Shown piece by piece: positions 56,179-64,000 of a stretch of 64,000 nucleotides of DNA. The notes beneath the pieces are model-generated. The model was given only the letters and a program-made list of their open reading frames with translations. It was not told where the DNA came from and did no database searches. The position numbers were made by a program, and so were the translations under genes. Source of the DNA: Nafulsella turpanensis ZLM-10. GTDB taxonomy: Bacteria > Bacteroidota > Bacteroidia > Cytophagales > Cyclobacteriaceae. Every line of letters begins with the position of its first letter. Position 1 is the first letter of the stretch. Location: assembly GCF_000346615.1 (NCBI RefSeq), contig NZ_ANNU01000028.1, positions 43,129 through 107,128 on the forward strand, read 5' to 3'.

Positions 56179-56823
56179 ATGATTGAAATCAAAACTTTTA
56201 CTTTTAATCCCTTTGCGGAGAATACCTATGTACTGCACGATACAGAAAGCCTGGAGGCAGTCATTATTGATCCGGGCTGCTACGAAAAGGCTGAACAGGA
56301 ACAACTGCACCAGTATATCAGCAGCCACAATTTAAAAGTAAGCAAGCTCCTGAACACCCACTGCCATATTGACCATGTTTTGGGCAATGCCTGGGTAAAA
56401 GAAAGATACGGGGTAAAGCTGTATGTTCATGCTGCCGATGAAGCTACCCTTAAATCTGTAGAGGCCTATGCGCCTGCTTATGGCTTCGCTAGGTATACTC
56501 CCGCTCAGGCCGATGAACAGTTAAAGGAAGGGGAAAACATCAGCCTCGGAAATTCGGCCCTTGAGGTTCTGTTTGTTCCCGGCCATGCCCCAGGCCATGT
56601 CGCCTTCTATCATGCCGGCCAGCAGTTCTGCATCAATGGCGACTGCCTTTTTAACGGAAGCATAGGCCGTACTGATTTGCCGGGTGGCGATTTCGATACC
56701 CTCATCCGGAGCATAAAAGAAAAGCTCTTTAGCCTTCCGGATAATACGGTAGTCTACTGCGGACATGGCCCCAGCACTACCATTGGGCAGGAAAAGAAGT
56801 TCAATCCGTTTTGTAAGATATGA
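56179..56823 (+). CDS. MBL-fold metallohydrolase (glyoxalase II-like)
   Basis: A 214-residue metallo-beta-lactamase-fold hydrolase. The metal-binding THCHIDH (60-66), PGHAPGHV (about 137-144), NGDCLFNGSIGRTDLPGGDF (about 153-172) and CGHGPSTTIGQEK (about 194-206) match the hydroxyacylglutathione hydrolase-like branch, acting on a thioester or similar bond; true glyoxalase II activity is not certain. It is divergent from the FAD oxidoreductase and followed by pssA. Confidence 0.92.
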   Translation: MIEIKTFTFNPFAENTYVLHDTESLEAVIIDPGCYEKAEQEQLHQYISSHNLKVSKLLNTHCHIDHVLGNAWVKERYGVKLYVHAADEATLKSVEAYAPAYGFARYTPAQADEQLKEGENISLGNSALEVLFVPGHAPGHVAFYHAGQQFCINGDCLFNGSIGRTDLPGGDFDTLIRSIKEKLFSLPDNTVVYCGHGPSTTIGQEKKFNPFCKI

Positions 56824-56878
56824 AGTACCGGATAATATATGCTCTGATACCTCCTACTCCATCCCTAATCCAAAACTC

Positions 56879-57562
56879 TTGAACATAAAAAAGCACATTC
56901 CTAACGCCCTCACCTGCTGTAATCTTTTATGTGGCTGTATTGGCATTGTGGCCGTTTTTAATGGCAACCTGTTGTTAGCTCCTTACCTGGTGTGGCTGGC
57001 CGCTATTTTCGATTTTTTTGATGGTTTTGCCGCAAGGTTGCTGAATGTAAGTTCCCCTATCGGTGGCGAGCTGGATTCGCTGGCCGACAATGTGACCTTT
57101 GGCCTTTTGCCGGCTTCCATTATTTACGCCATGCTCCAGGAGGCAGGGCTTCCGGCATGGGTGCCTTACCTTGCGTTTGTTATTGCTGTTTTCTCCGCCC
57201 TTCGGCTGGCAAAATTTAATGTGGACACCCGGCAGGCAGAGCATTTCATCGGGCTCCCCACACCTGCCAATGCCCTCTTCTTCAGCTCCTTTCCCCTTAT
57301 ACTGGCTAAAAGCGATTTACCACTTGCTTTTATAGCAGAGCCCTGGTTCCTGTTAGGAACTTCCTTTATTTTTTCTTTTCTACTGGTGGCAGAGCTTCCG
57401 CTCTTTGCCCTGAAGTTTAAAAGCTTCCGCTGGCAGGACAATAAACTCAAATATATTTTCCTGATAGCTTCGGTTGTTTTAATAATTTTATTCAAATTTG
57501 TTGCCATTCCACTGGTCATCATTCTTTATATTTTAGTATCCCTTTTTAACAGAAAGCAATGA
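56879..57562 (+). CDS. pssA: CDP-diacylglycerol-serine O-phosphatidyltransferase
   Basis: This inner-membrane enzyme makes phosphatidylserine from CDP-diacylglycerol and serine, leading to phosphatidylethanolamine. The CDP-alcohol phosphotransferase motif is intact (DGFAAR, then GGELDSLAD with the two metal aspartates). The start is TTG 56879 (NIKKHIPNALTCCNLLCGC follows), giving 227 residues; an in-frame ATG at 56765 lies inside the preceding gene and would add a 38-residue non-homologous piece. About seven helices. Its stop overlaps the purS start. Confidence 0.93.
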   Translation: MNIKKHIPNALTCCNLLCGCIGIVAVFNGNLLLAPYLVWLAAIFDFFDGFAARLLNVSSPIGGELDSLADNVTFGLLPASIIYAMLQEAGLPAWVPYLAFVIAVFSALRLAKFNVDTRQAEHFIGLPTPANALFFSSFPLILAKSDLPLAFIAEPWFLLGTSFIFSFLLVAELPLFALKFKSFRWQDNKLKYIFLIASVVLIILFKFVAIPLVIILYILVSLFNRKQ

Positions 57563-57810
57563 AATTCAGAGCAGAAATTGATGTAATGCCTGTCAAAGAA
57601 ATACTGGACCCACAGGGCAAAGCCGTTAAACTGGGCCTCACCAACCTTGGCCTCAAAGAAGTGAGCAATGTAAGAATAGGCAAACACATTTTACTGGAAC
57701 TGGAAGCGGATAGCGAAGAGGCAGCTGCCGCTAAAGTAGAAGAAGCCTGCAAGAGGCTGCTGGCCAACCTGGTAATGGAAGATTACTCCTACAAAATAAC
57801 TCAGGAGTAG
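57559..57810 (+). CDS. purS: Phosphoribosylformylglycinamidine synthase subunit PurS
   Basis: An 83-residue small subunit that joins PurQ and PurL into active FGAM synthase. The pattern VMPVKEILDPQGKAVKLGL and VRIGKHILLEL is characteristic. It overlaps pssA by four bases (ATGA), so translation is coupled to a lipid gene, while purQ is 6 kb away on its own transcript. Confidence 0.94.
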   Translation: MKFRAEIDVMPVKEILDPQGKAVKLGLTNLGLKEVSNVRIGKHILLELEADSEEAAAAKVEEACKRLLANLVMEDYSYKITQE

Positions 57811-57910
57811 TATTTTACAGCCCATTCTGCTTAAATTTGTTTTTGGGAACTTTCAATAAGCCCTGCTGTTGTAGCGTTGAAAGACTGTAATTACACCTTA
57901 AGCAGAATTT

Positions 57911-60900
57911 ATGTTAACACGTTTTGCCAGGAACTGCTGTGCGTGCTTATTTTTTATTTTATACGCCTTCTTCCTGCTTCCTCAGGCAAACGCCCAAACC
58001 GCTCCCCCTTTAGCCGAAGGGCAGTGGCATAAAATTGGCATAACACAGGAGGGGGTTTACCGCCTGGATGCCAGCTTCCTCAAAAAGAACGGCATTATCA
58101 GCTCTTCTACCAATCCTCAACATATTCGAATTTACGGACAGGGTGGTGGTATGCTTCCACAGCCCAACAGCACTGCCCGACCTGATGGACTGCAGGAAAA
58201 TGCTCTCTATATACCCGGAGAAGCTGATGGCCGTTTCGACTCCGATGATTTTATCCTTTTCTACGGGCAGGGTCCGGATTATTACCAATACCTGCAAGAC
58301 AGTGCAGGCTTTAGCTACCAGAAAAACCTTTATTCTGATACCGTTTTTTATTTTATTACGGTAGATGATGAGAAAGGCAAACGTATGGCACAAAAGCCCG
58401 ACCTGCCCGTTAGCCAGCCCCTTATTAGCCAGTATACCGCTGTTGCAGCCCTCGAAGAAGAAAAACACAACCTGCTCAACTCAGGGCGCCGCTGGTTAGG
58501 CAAACGCTTTGGTAATGGCACTGCTCAGTCCTACCCATTACCTATCCATAATGTAGTTGCAGGCACTCCTCTTCATACCCGTTCTGCTTTTGTATCTGCC
58601 TCCACTAAACCATCGTCTTTCGAGCTGCTTATCAATGGAGCGCTTGCTCAAAAAGTCTCCCTTCCTACCATTAAAGATCCTCAGGCCAATCCTTATGCCG
58701 AAAAAGGAAAGCTGGTTGAACAGGAAAGTATGCTCAATACCAACCAGCTGGCTTCTCTTGATCAGCTACAGCTGAAGTTGGAGTATAGCGGTGGCAGCGG
58801 CTCTGCTTACCTCGATTATGTTTTTGTTACTGCCACTGCGCACCTCCGGTACCAGGGGGAGGCGCTCTTTTTCCGTTCTACCGAAAGCCTGGAGCACCCA
58901 GAGGTCAGGTATAGTGTAAGCGGAGCAACCGATGAGTTATTTATCTGGAATATCAGTAATCCTCAGGCACCGGCACTCCAGCAGTTTAGATTGCAGGGCG
59001 AAAAGCTCTCCTTTGGCTCGACCGTAGCAGGCTTGCAGGAATTTGTTGCGTTTAGCCTGTCCGACACAAAGGAGCCGGTTTCTGTAAGAAAAATTGCCAA
59101 CCAAAACTTACGGGCCGACCTGTCGCCTGAGATGGTCATCCTTACCCACCCCAGCCTTTTGGCTGAGGCACAAAGACTGGCAGCCTTTCGCCAGCAGCAA
59201 AGCGGCCTTCGTATAAAAGTAGTTACCACCGGGCAGGTATATAACGAATTCTCTTCGGGCGCACAGGATATTACGGCCATTCGCGACTATATGCGATATC
59301 TGTATACCAATGGCAATTCATTAAAATACCTGCTTTTATTTGGCCGTGGCTATTTTGATTACAAAAAGCGAACTGAGCATGAGTATAACCTGGTGCCGGT
59401 TTATGAATCCTATAATTTTACTGATCCGGTCGCCAGCTTTGTGTCAGATGATTTTTTTGGCTTCCTCGAAGAACATGAAGGAGAGTGGAGCGAATCAGAA
59501 GCGGGTAATCATTCTATTGATATTGGCATTGGTCGATTCCCGGTGGTAAATGCAACAGAAGCCAGGGCCCTGGTCGATAAGCTTATTCATTACCAGGCCA
59601 GCTCCGCCACCCTTGGCAGCTGGCGCAATAAGATAGTTTTCGTAGCAGACGATGAGGACGGGAATATCCACCAGCAGGATGCAGAAAAATTAGCGAATAT
59701 TGTGCAGCAAAACTGGCCTGCCGGAAACATCAGCAAAATTTACCTCGGTGCCTTTGCCCAGCAGACGGTTCCGAATGGTGAAAGAGCCCCTGAAGCAATG
59801 GGGGCCATTAACAAGGCTGTAGAAGAGGGTGTACTCCTACTTAACTATACTGGCCACGGCAGTGAAAACCTGCTAACCAACGAGTATGTCATTACCCAAT
59901 CAAGCATAGCAGGCTGGAAAAATCAACACAGGCTTCCGGTAGTGGTAACGGCTACCTGTGAGTTTGGCCAGCACGACAATACCATCAGGAGCGGCGGGGA
60001 AACCATGCTCCTCCACCCTACCGGCGGGGCGATCGCCCTGCTAACGACCGCGCGACCGGTATACTCGCATACCAATTATACAATTAACAGTGCCTTTTAC
60101 CAGAATGTATTTCCGGAAGAAGGGCAGGAGGCCAAACGGCTGGGAGATATTATCCGCCATACAAAAAATGAAGGAGTGCCCGGCACCGGAGTCTGGAATC
60201 GTAATTTTATCCTCCTGGGCGATCCGTCCATGCCCCTTGCCTTTCCACGAAATACTGCTCAGGTAAGCGAATTATCCGAAACCGGTGGTTCCGCCGCCGA
60301 TACGGTTTTAAGTGCGCTTAAAGAGGTAAATGTCAGTGGAATCATCTCCAATACCAATAATGGCCTGCGAAATGTAAACTTCAATGGTGTACTGGAAGCC
60401 GTTGTGTATGAAAAACCTCTTTTATATGAAACTATCGACAGCAAGAGTTCTGTAATGGAGTATTCTCTTCAGAACGACATTATTTTCCGGGGGCAGGCAA
60501 AGGTGGAGGAAGGCCGCTTCTCATTTAGCTTTGTCGTTCCAAAGAGCATTCGCTACACCATTGGCAATGGCAAAGTAAGCCTTTATGCAGTCGACTCCCT
60601 TTCCGGAACAGATGCCGGTGGCCAGTACAGCAACTTTTATATCGGTGGAAGCAGCAGTCCTTCGGAGGCAGATCAGAAAGCACCTGAAATTACTCTTTTC
60701 CTGAATGACAGCAGCTTCCGCAATGGGGACAGGGTAGGTAAAGAAAGTATTCTTCATGCCTGGTTTACAGATGAAAGCGGCATCAATATTACCCGAAACG
60801 GTCCAGGAGAGGGCATAAAAGCCAGTCTGGATGGTAAAACAACTTTCCTGTTAAACGATTACTATATGTCAGAACCTGGTAATTACCGGCGCGGAAGCCT

Positions 60901-61330
60901 GCAGTTTCCTCTCCAGGCCCTGTCACCCGGACCGCATACCCTTACCATAACCGGTAGGGATACCTATAATAACATGAGTAAGGCGGAGATTCGATTCGTG
61001 GTAAGCAATCAGGAAGAGTTCGATATATACAGCCTGTATAATTATCCAAACCCCTTCCGCGACAGAACCGCATTTGTGGCGGAGCATAGCAGGGCCGGAG
61101 AGTCTATTGAAGCTGTACTGAGTGTGTATGATATGAAGGGAACTTTGTTGTTCAGTCAGAAGACGGTGGTTCCCCATAGTTTGCCGGCAATCCGCCTACC
61201 GGATTGGGATGGCAAAATTAACGGAGGTCAAAAATTACCACAGGGAGTGTATCTGTTTAAAGTTTTGCTACGTTCCTTAAGCGACGGGAGTACTACGGAA
61301 AAAACAGAAAAGTTAGTTATCTTGAATTAA
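57911..61330 (+). CDS. porU: T9SS C-terminal signal sortase PorU
   Basis: PorU is the cell-surface gingipain-family (C25) peptidase that removes the C-terminal signal of T9SS cargo and attaches the product to the cell. This 1139-residue protein has a signal peptide (to about residue 29, ANAQ), the C25 domain with His649 (TGHGSE) and Cys683 (ATCEFGQ), and a C-terminal Ig-like/type A-like region (about 1040-1139: YNYPNPF, LPQGVYLFKV). It lies directly upstream of porV, its attachment partner. Confidence 0.95.
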   Translation: MLTRFARNCCACLFFILYAFFLLPQANAQTAPPLAEGQWHKIGITQEGVYRLDASFLKKNGIISSSTNPQHIRIYGQGGGMLPQPNSTARPDGLQENALYIPGEADGRFDSDDFILFYGQGPDYYQYLQDSAGFSYQKNLYSDTVFYFITVDDEKGKRMAQKPDLPVSQPLISQYTAVAALEEEKHNLLNSGRRWLGKRFGNGTAQSYPLPIHNVVAGTPLHTRSAFVSASTKPSSFELLINGALAQKVSLPTIKDPQANPYAEKGKLVEQESMLNTNQLASLDQLQLKLEYSGGSGSAYLDYVFVTATAHLRYQGEALFFRSTESLEHPEVRYSVSGATDELFIWNISNPQAPALQQFRLQGEKLSFGSTVAGLQEFVAFSLSDTKEPVSVRKIANQNLRADLSPEMVILTHPSLLAEAQRLAAFRQQQSGLRIKVVTTGQVYNEFSSGAQDITAIRDYMRYLYTNGNSLKYLLLFGRGYFDYKKRTEHEYNLVPVYESYNFTDPVASFVSDDFFGFLEEHEGEWSESEAGNHSIDIGIGRFPVVNATEARALVDKLIHYQASSATLGSWRNKIVFVADDEDGNIHQQDAEKLANIVQQNWPAGNISKIYLGAFAQQTVPNGERAPEAMGAINKAVEEGVLLLNYTGHGSENLLTNEYVITQSSIAGWKNQHRLPVVVTATCEFGQHDNTIRSGGETMLLHPTGGAIALLTTARPVYSHTNYTINSAFYQNVFPEEGQEAKRLGDIIRHTKNEGVPGTGVWNRNFILLGDPSMPLAFPRNTAQVSELSETGGSAADTVLSALKEVNVSGIISNTNNGLRNVNFNGVLEAVVYEKPLLYETIDSKSSVMEYSLQNDIIFRGQAKVEEGRFSFSFVVPKSIRYTIGNGKVSLYAVDSLSGTDAGGQYSNFYIGGSSSPSEADQKAPEITLFLNDSSFRNGDRVGKESILHAWFTDESGINITRNGPGEGIKASLDGKTTFLLNDYYMSEPGNYRRGSLQFPLQALSPGPHTLTITGRDTYNNMSKAEIRFVVSNQEEFDIYSLYNYPNPFRDRTAFVAEHSRAGESIEAVLSVYDMKGTLLFSQKTVVPHSLPAIRLPDWDGKINGGQKLPQGVYLFKVLLRSLSDGSTTEKTEKLVILN

Positions 61331-61373
61331 TTATCTAAATTGAGGTAAATTTTGTCTATTTATAAATAGTGTA

Positions 61374-62546
61374 ATGCGAAGTATAATTGTTTTAGCGCTC
61401 ACGCTTTTTTCAACTGGCTCTCTTTGTGCCCAAACATTGTTTGGCCAGGACAGTACCCGCAGGGCCATTACCCCTGCAGTTCCATTTTTGTTAATTGCTC
61501 CCGATGCACGAAGCGGTGCCATGGGCGACGTTGGAGCGGCCCTTGAACCTGATGCTGTAGCCACCCACTGGAACATCGGAAAGCTTGCTTTTATAGACCA
61601 GGACTATGGAGCCAGTTTGTCTTACACTCCATGGTTAGGAAAGATATTCAATGATATGGCGATTGTTTATTTAACCGGCTATTACAAAATAGATAATGAG
61701 CAGGCCGTATCTGCCTCTTTACGTTATTTCGATTTAGGAAATATCAGTTTTACCAATGAGTTTGCAGATATCATTGGTACACACAACCCTCAGGAATATT
61801 CTGCTGCCCTTAGCTATTCCCGGAAATTATCTCAAAAACTGGGGCTTGGTGTTACAGCCAAATATATCCACTCCAACCTTACGGGGGGCTATGGACCTAA
61901 TGGAATACCTTCCCGCCCCGGAAGAAGTGTCGCGGCAGATCTTGGTCTGTATTTTAACTCAGAACTAGCGGTGAACGGACAGGAGTCCCGCTTAGCCCTG
62001 GCAGCCGTTATCTCCAATATTGGTAACCAGATTACCTACTTAAATGATGAAACGGAAAGCTTTGTTCCTACTAACCTTCGACTAGGAACTGCTTATACTA
62101 CTCAGCTGGACCCATACAACAGTCTTACATTTGCGGTGGACCTTAACAAACTGATGGTACCGACACCATTCGGCACTCTGTACGAGTTCGATTCAGATGG
62201 CAATATTATTCAGGAGCCTTCAACCATACAGGGCATCTTCGGCTCTTTTGCAGATGCTCCTGACGGATTTAGTGAGGAATTAAAGGAATTTAACGTTGGG
62301 GTGGGAATGGAATACTGGTACAATGAAATAGTGGCAGGACGGGCCGGTTACTTCTTTGAGCATGCAGATAAGGGAGGGCGGCAGTTCTTTACCCTCGGGG
62401 TCGGACTCCGCTACCAGTTATTCTCTATGGACTTTGCCTACCTTGTTCCACAGGAACAGCAGCACCCTCTGGCAGAGACGCTCCGGTTTACCTTAGGAGT
62501 TAATTTTGAAAAATCACCGCAACAGGAAAATTCTGTTACACAGTAA
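61374..62546 (+). CDS. porV: T9SS outer membrane protein PorV
   Basis: A 390-residue FadL-like barrel protein that receives cargo from SprA and carries it to the PorU attachment complex. The signal peptide ends SLCAQT (about residue 20), and the family signature AITPAVPFLLIAPDARSGAM (about 31-50) is followed by GDVGAALEPDA. Its 44-base spacing from porU is a usual operon arrangement. Confidence 0.95.
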   Translation: MRSIIVLALTLFSTGSLCAQTLFGQDSTRRAITPAVPFLLIAPDARSGAMGDVGAALEPDAVATHWNIGKLAFIDQDYGASLSYTPWLGKIFNDMAIVYLTGYYKIDNEQAVSASLRYFDLGNISFTNEFADIIGTHNPQEYSAALSYSRKLSQKLGLGVTAKYIHSNLTGGYGPNGIPSRPGRSVAADLGLYFNSELAVNGQESRLALAAVISNIGNQITYLNDETESFVPTNLRLGTAYTTQLDPYNSLTFAVDLNKLMVPTPFGTLYEFDSDGNIIQEPSTIQGIFGSFADAPDGFSEELKEFNVGVGMEYWYNEIVAGRAGYFFEHADKGGRQFFTLGVGLRYQLFSMDFAYLVPQEQQHPLAETLRFTLGVNFEKSPQQENSVTQ

Positions 62547-62561
62547 AAGATTAAGTACTAG

Positions 62562-63827
62562 ATGTTGGATAGAAGAACACCTCCTGCCTACCAGCAGGTA
62601 ACTGATATAAAATTACAAAATGCAAAACAACGGCACCTTCCAAAAGGGGTGCCGTTGCACATTATTAATGCAGGCAAACAGGAAGTTATCCGTATCGAAA
62701 TTGTTTTTCGGGCGGGTAATGTGATGGAAGAAAAAAGTGCACAGGCTTTTTTTACGACGAAAATGTTATCGGAGGGTACTGCGAAATACTCTGCCAAAGA
62801 GATTGCCAATATATTAGACAGCTATGGTGTACACCTGGATCTAAGCCCTGGCTTTGACTTTTGTACGCTTTCCTTATACTCCCTCACCAAACATATTCCC
62901 CTTCTCCTACCCGTACTAAAGTCTGTTATTACCGAACCTGTTTTCCCGGAAAAAGAACTGGATTCATTAAAAGATATCAAGACCCAAAAGCTGCGGGTTG
63001 ACAACAATAAGAACTCGGTTGTTGCCTCAAAGCTCTTCAGGAGCAAACTTTTTCAGAACCACCCTTATGGCAATTTCTTAAATGAAGAAGATATTGCCGC
63101 CATAACAGTTCCTGACCTGGAGACATTCTTCAACAGGCATTTACGCAATAATTTCGAAGTAATGGTTGCAGGGGCCGTTGATACGGCCATAGAGGAAGTC
63201 ATTACAGCAACTTTTGCTGATATTTCATTTAAGGGAATCCAGGAAGAAAGTGCCAAAGAAGTTTCTTTTCCGGCACCTGAGAGGGAGAATATTCCAAAGA
63301 AGGGCAGCCTCCAATCTTCTATCCGTGCCGGCAAACCTCTTTTTACCCTTAATCACCCGGATTTTAACCGCTTCAGTGTCCTCAATACTATTTTTGGCGG
63401 TTATTTTGGCTCCAGGCTAATGAAGAGTATCAGAGAGGAAAAAGGATATACCTATGGTATCTATTCCAGCGTAGTTCCCATGAAAAGCGCAGGGTATTTA
63501 GTAATAGGAGCTGATGTGGTTGGAGAGTTTACCGAACAAACACTTGACGAAATTTATCACCAGATGGCTCTTTTAAGAAATGAGCTTATAGATGCTGAGG
63601 AGTTAGAAACGGTGAAAAATTATATGCTCGGCTCTTTCCTTTCCAGCCTTAACACCCCTTTTGCCCTGGCAGACCGCTACAAGAGCGTCTATCTTCATCA
63701 GCTAGGTCTGGAGTATTACGATGCCTTTATTAAAGACATCAATGAAGTCACTGCAGAGGAGTTACAGCAATTAGCGAAAAAATATTTACAGCAAGATTTA
63801 ACGACTGTTGTGGTTGGAAATGTTTAG
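62562..63827 (+). CDS. M16 peptidase homologue lacking the zinc site
   Basis: A 421-residue insulinase/processing-peptidase family (M16) protein without a signal peptide, so cytoplasmic. The position of the zinc motif HxxEH reads FFTTK (63-67) in AQAFFTTKMLSEGT, with all ligands lost. The R/Y pair that completes the site in a partner subunit is kept (Arg291 and Tyr298 in SIREEKGYTYG). It matches the non-catalytic subunit of heterodimeric M16 enzymes. No catalytic partner is adjacent: porV is upstream (15-base gap), a terminator downstream. Confidence 0.88.
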   Translation: MLDRRTPPAYQQVTDIKLQNAKQRHLPKGVPLHIINAGKQEVIRIEIVFRAGNVMEEKSAQAFFTTKMLSEGTAKYSAKEIANILDSYGVHLDLSPGFDFCTLSLYSLTKHIPLLLPVLKSVITEPVFPEKELDSLKDIKTQKLRVDNNKNSVVASKLFRSKLFQNHPYGNFLNEEDIAAITVPDLETFFNRHLRNNFEVMVAGAVDTAIEEVITATFADISFKGIQEESAKEVSFPAPERENIPKKGSLQSSIRAGKPLFTLNHPDFNRFSVLNTIFGGYFGSRLMKSIREEKGYTYGIYSSVVPMKSAGYLVIGADVVGEFTEQTLDEIYHQMALLRNELIDAEELETVKNYMLGSFLSSLNTPFALADRYKSVYLHQLGLEYYDAFIKDINEVTAEELQQLAKKYLQQDLTTVVVGNV

Positions 63828-63850
63828 CTAAAAATTTGATTGATTAACCT

Positions 63851-63870
63851 AAAGCGGCCTTAGCCGCTTT
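63851..63870 (+). terminator. Terminator of the porU-porV-M16 operon
   Basis: AAAGCGGC pairs with GCCGCTTT around CTTA, followed by TTTT, 23 bases after the M16 stop codon. Confidence 0.9.
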
Positions 63871-63944
63871 TTTTATGCCTTCCTCTTTTGGTTTAGCTTT
63901 CCTGGCCATTTTTTCCTTGCTTTCTGCTGGGGCAAAGGCAAAAA

Positions 63945-63974
63945 AAACCCTCACATCTTTAGATGCAAGGGTTT
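63945..63974 (-). terminator. Minus-strand terminator of a gene beyond the window
   Basis: AAACCCT and inner CATC pair with GATG and AGGGTTT across a TTTA loop, and the minus strand continues with at least seven T. It predicts that a minus-strand gene ends just right of position 64000. An open frame of about 35 codons after it on that strand is not counted as a gene. Confidence 0.7.
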
Positions 63975-64000
63975 ATTACTTAAATAAATAAGAAGAGAAT

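Noticed and set aside
63841..63952. Minus-strand frame ending KKAAKAALG, resembling a small basic histone-like tail
   Set aside because: Its only start options are a GTG or an internal ATG, it follows a strong minus-strand terminator, and its end is the porUV terminator stem; a gene is unlikely.

Overview
The window looks like chromosomal DNA of a member of the Bacteroidota, most likely the order Cytophagales. The evidence is type IX secretion (T9SS) genes (sprA, porU, porV and one T9SS-sorted cargo), Bacteroidota-only families (BT_3928-type DoxX protein, DUF4292, DUF4837), the conserved order maeB-ruvA-sprA-gcvH-vanZ-tonB, an archaeal/eukaryote-type prolyl-tRNA synthetase, and promoters of the Bacteroidota form TTTG-N19-TAnnTTTG with few Shine-Dalgarno sites. 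There are no insertion sequences, phage genes, CRISPR arrays, rRNA or tRNA genes that I can see. Gene density is high and the content is mostly housekeeping and cell envelope.

Layout. 0-4 kb: a ComEA-like helix-hairpin-helix membrane protein, a small membrane protein, and an NSS (SLC6-type) sodium symporter with its 42-residue MetS-like small subunit. 4-11 kb: hemA, a WG-repeat protein, the nfeD-floA membrane-organisation pair and proS. 11-15 kb: a lipoprotein of extreme composition, a FadL-like outer-membrane protein and aroK. 15-20 kb: an orphan DppB-type permease, BT_3928 and DUF1599 on the minus strand, diverging from folP-cdaA (folate and c-di-AMP synthesis). 20-28.6 kb: divergent kbl/tdh (threonine catabolism), a T9SS cargo, an enoyl-CoA hydratase, a Wzx-like flippase, dut and a sugar nucleotidyltransferase. 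Three gaps in this stretch hold copies of one degenerate dispersed repeat.

28.6-37 kb: a probable envelope operon (TPR protein, DUF4292 lipoprotein, EnvC-like protein), then tatA, gatA, an MltD-like transglycosylase and a DUF4837 lipoprotein. 37-50 kb: maeB-ruvA-sprA-gcvH-vanZ and two tandem tonB genes. 50-64 kb: yicC and purQ (divergent), a very large beta-propeller/beta-barrel protein with an FAD oxidoreductase, an MBL-fold hydrolase, pssA-purS, then porU-porV and a metal-site-less M16 protein.

How it fits together. SprA (outer-membrane translocon), PorV (shuttle) and PorU (C-terminal signal sortase) are three core T9SS parts, and the protein at 22.6 kb carries the type A signal they would process. 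EnvC-like, MltD-like, TonB, TatA and the lipoprotein genes add to an envelope-centred picture. The points that most deserve a second look are a textbook intrinsic terminator inside the signal-peptide codons of the TPR gene, an M16 peptidase homologue with all three zinc ligands replaced sitting in the porUV operon, a propeller-barrel protein whose N-terminal peptidase site is degenerate, the low-complexity lipoprotein with acidic, aromatic and arginine blocks, and the large periplasmic insertion in the NSS symporter. I did not find a clearly new multi-gene defence or metabolic system.
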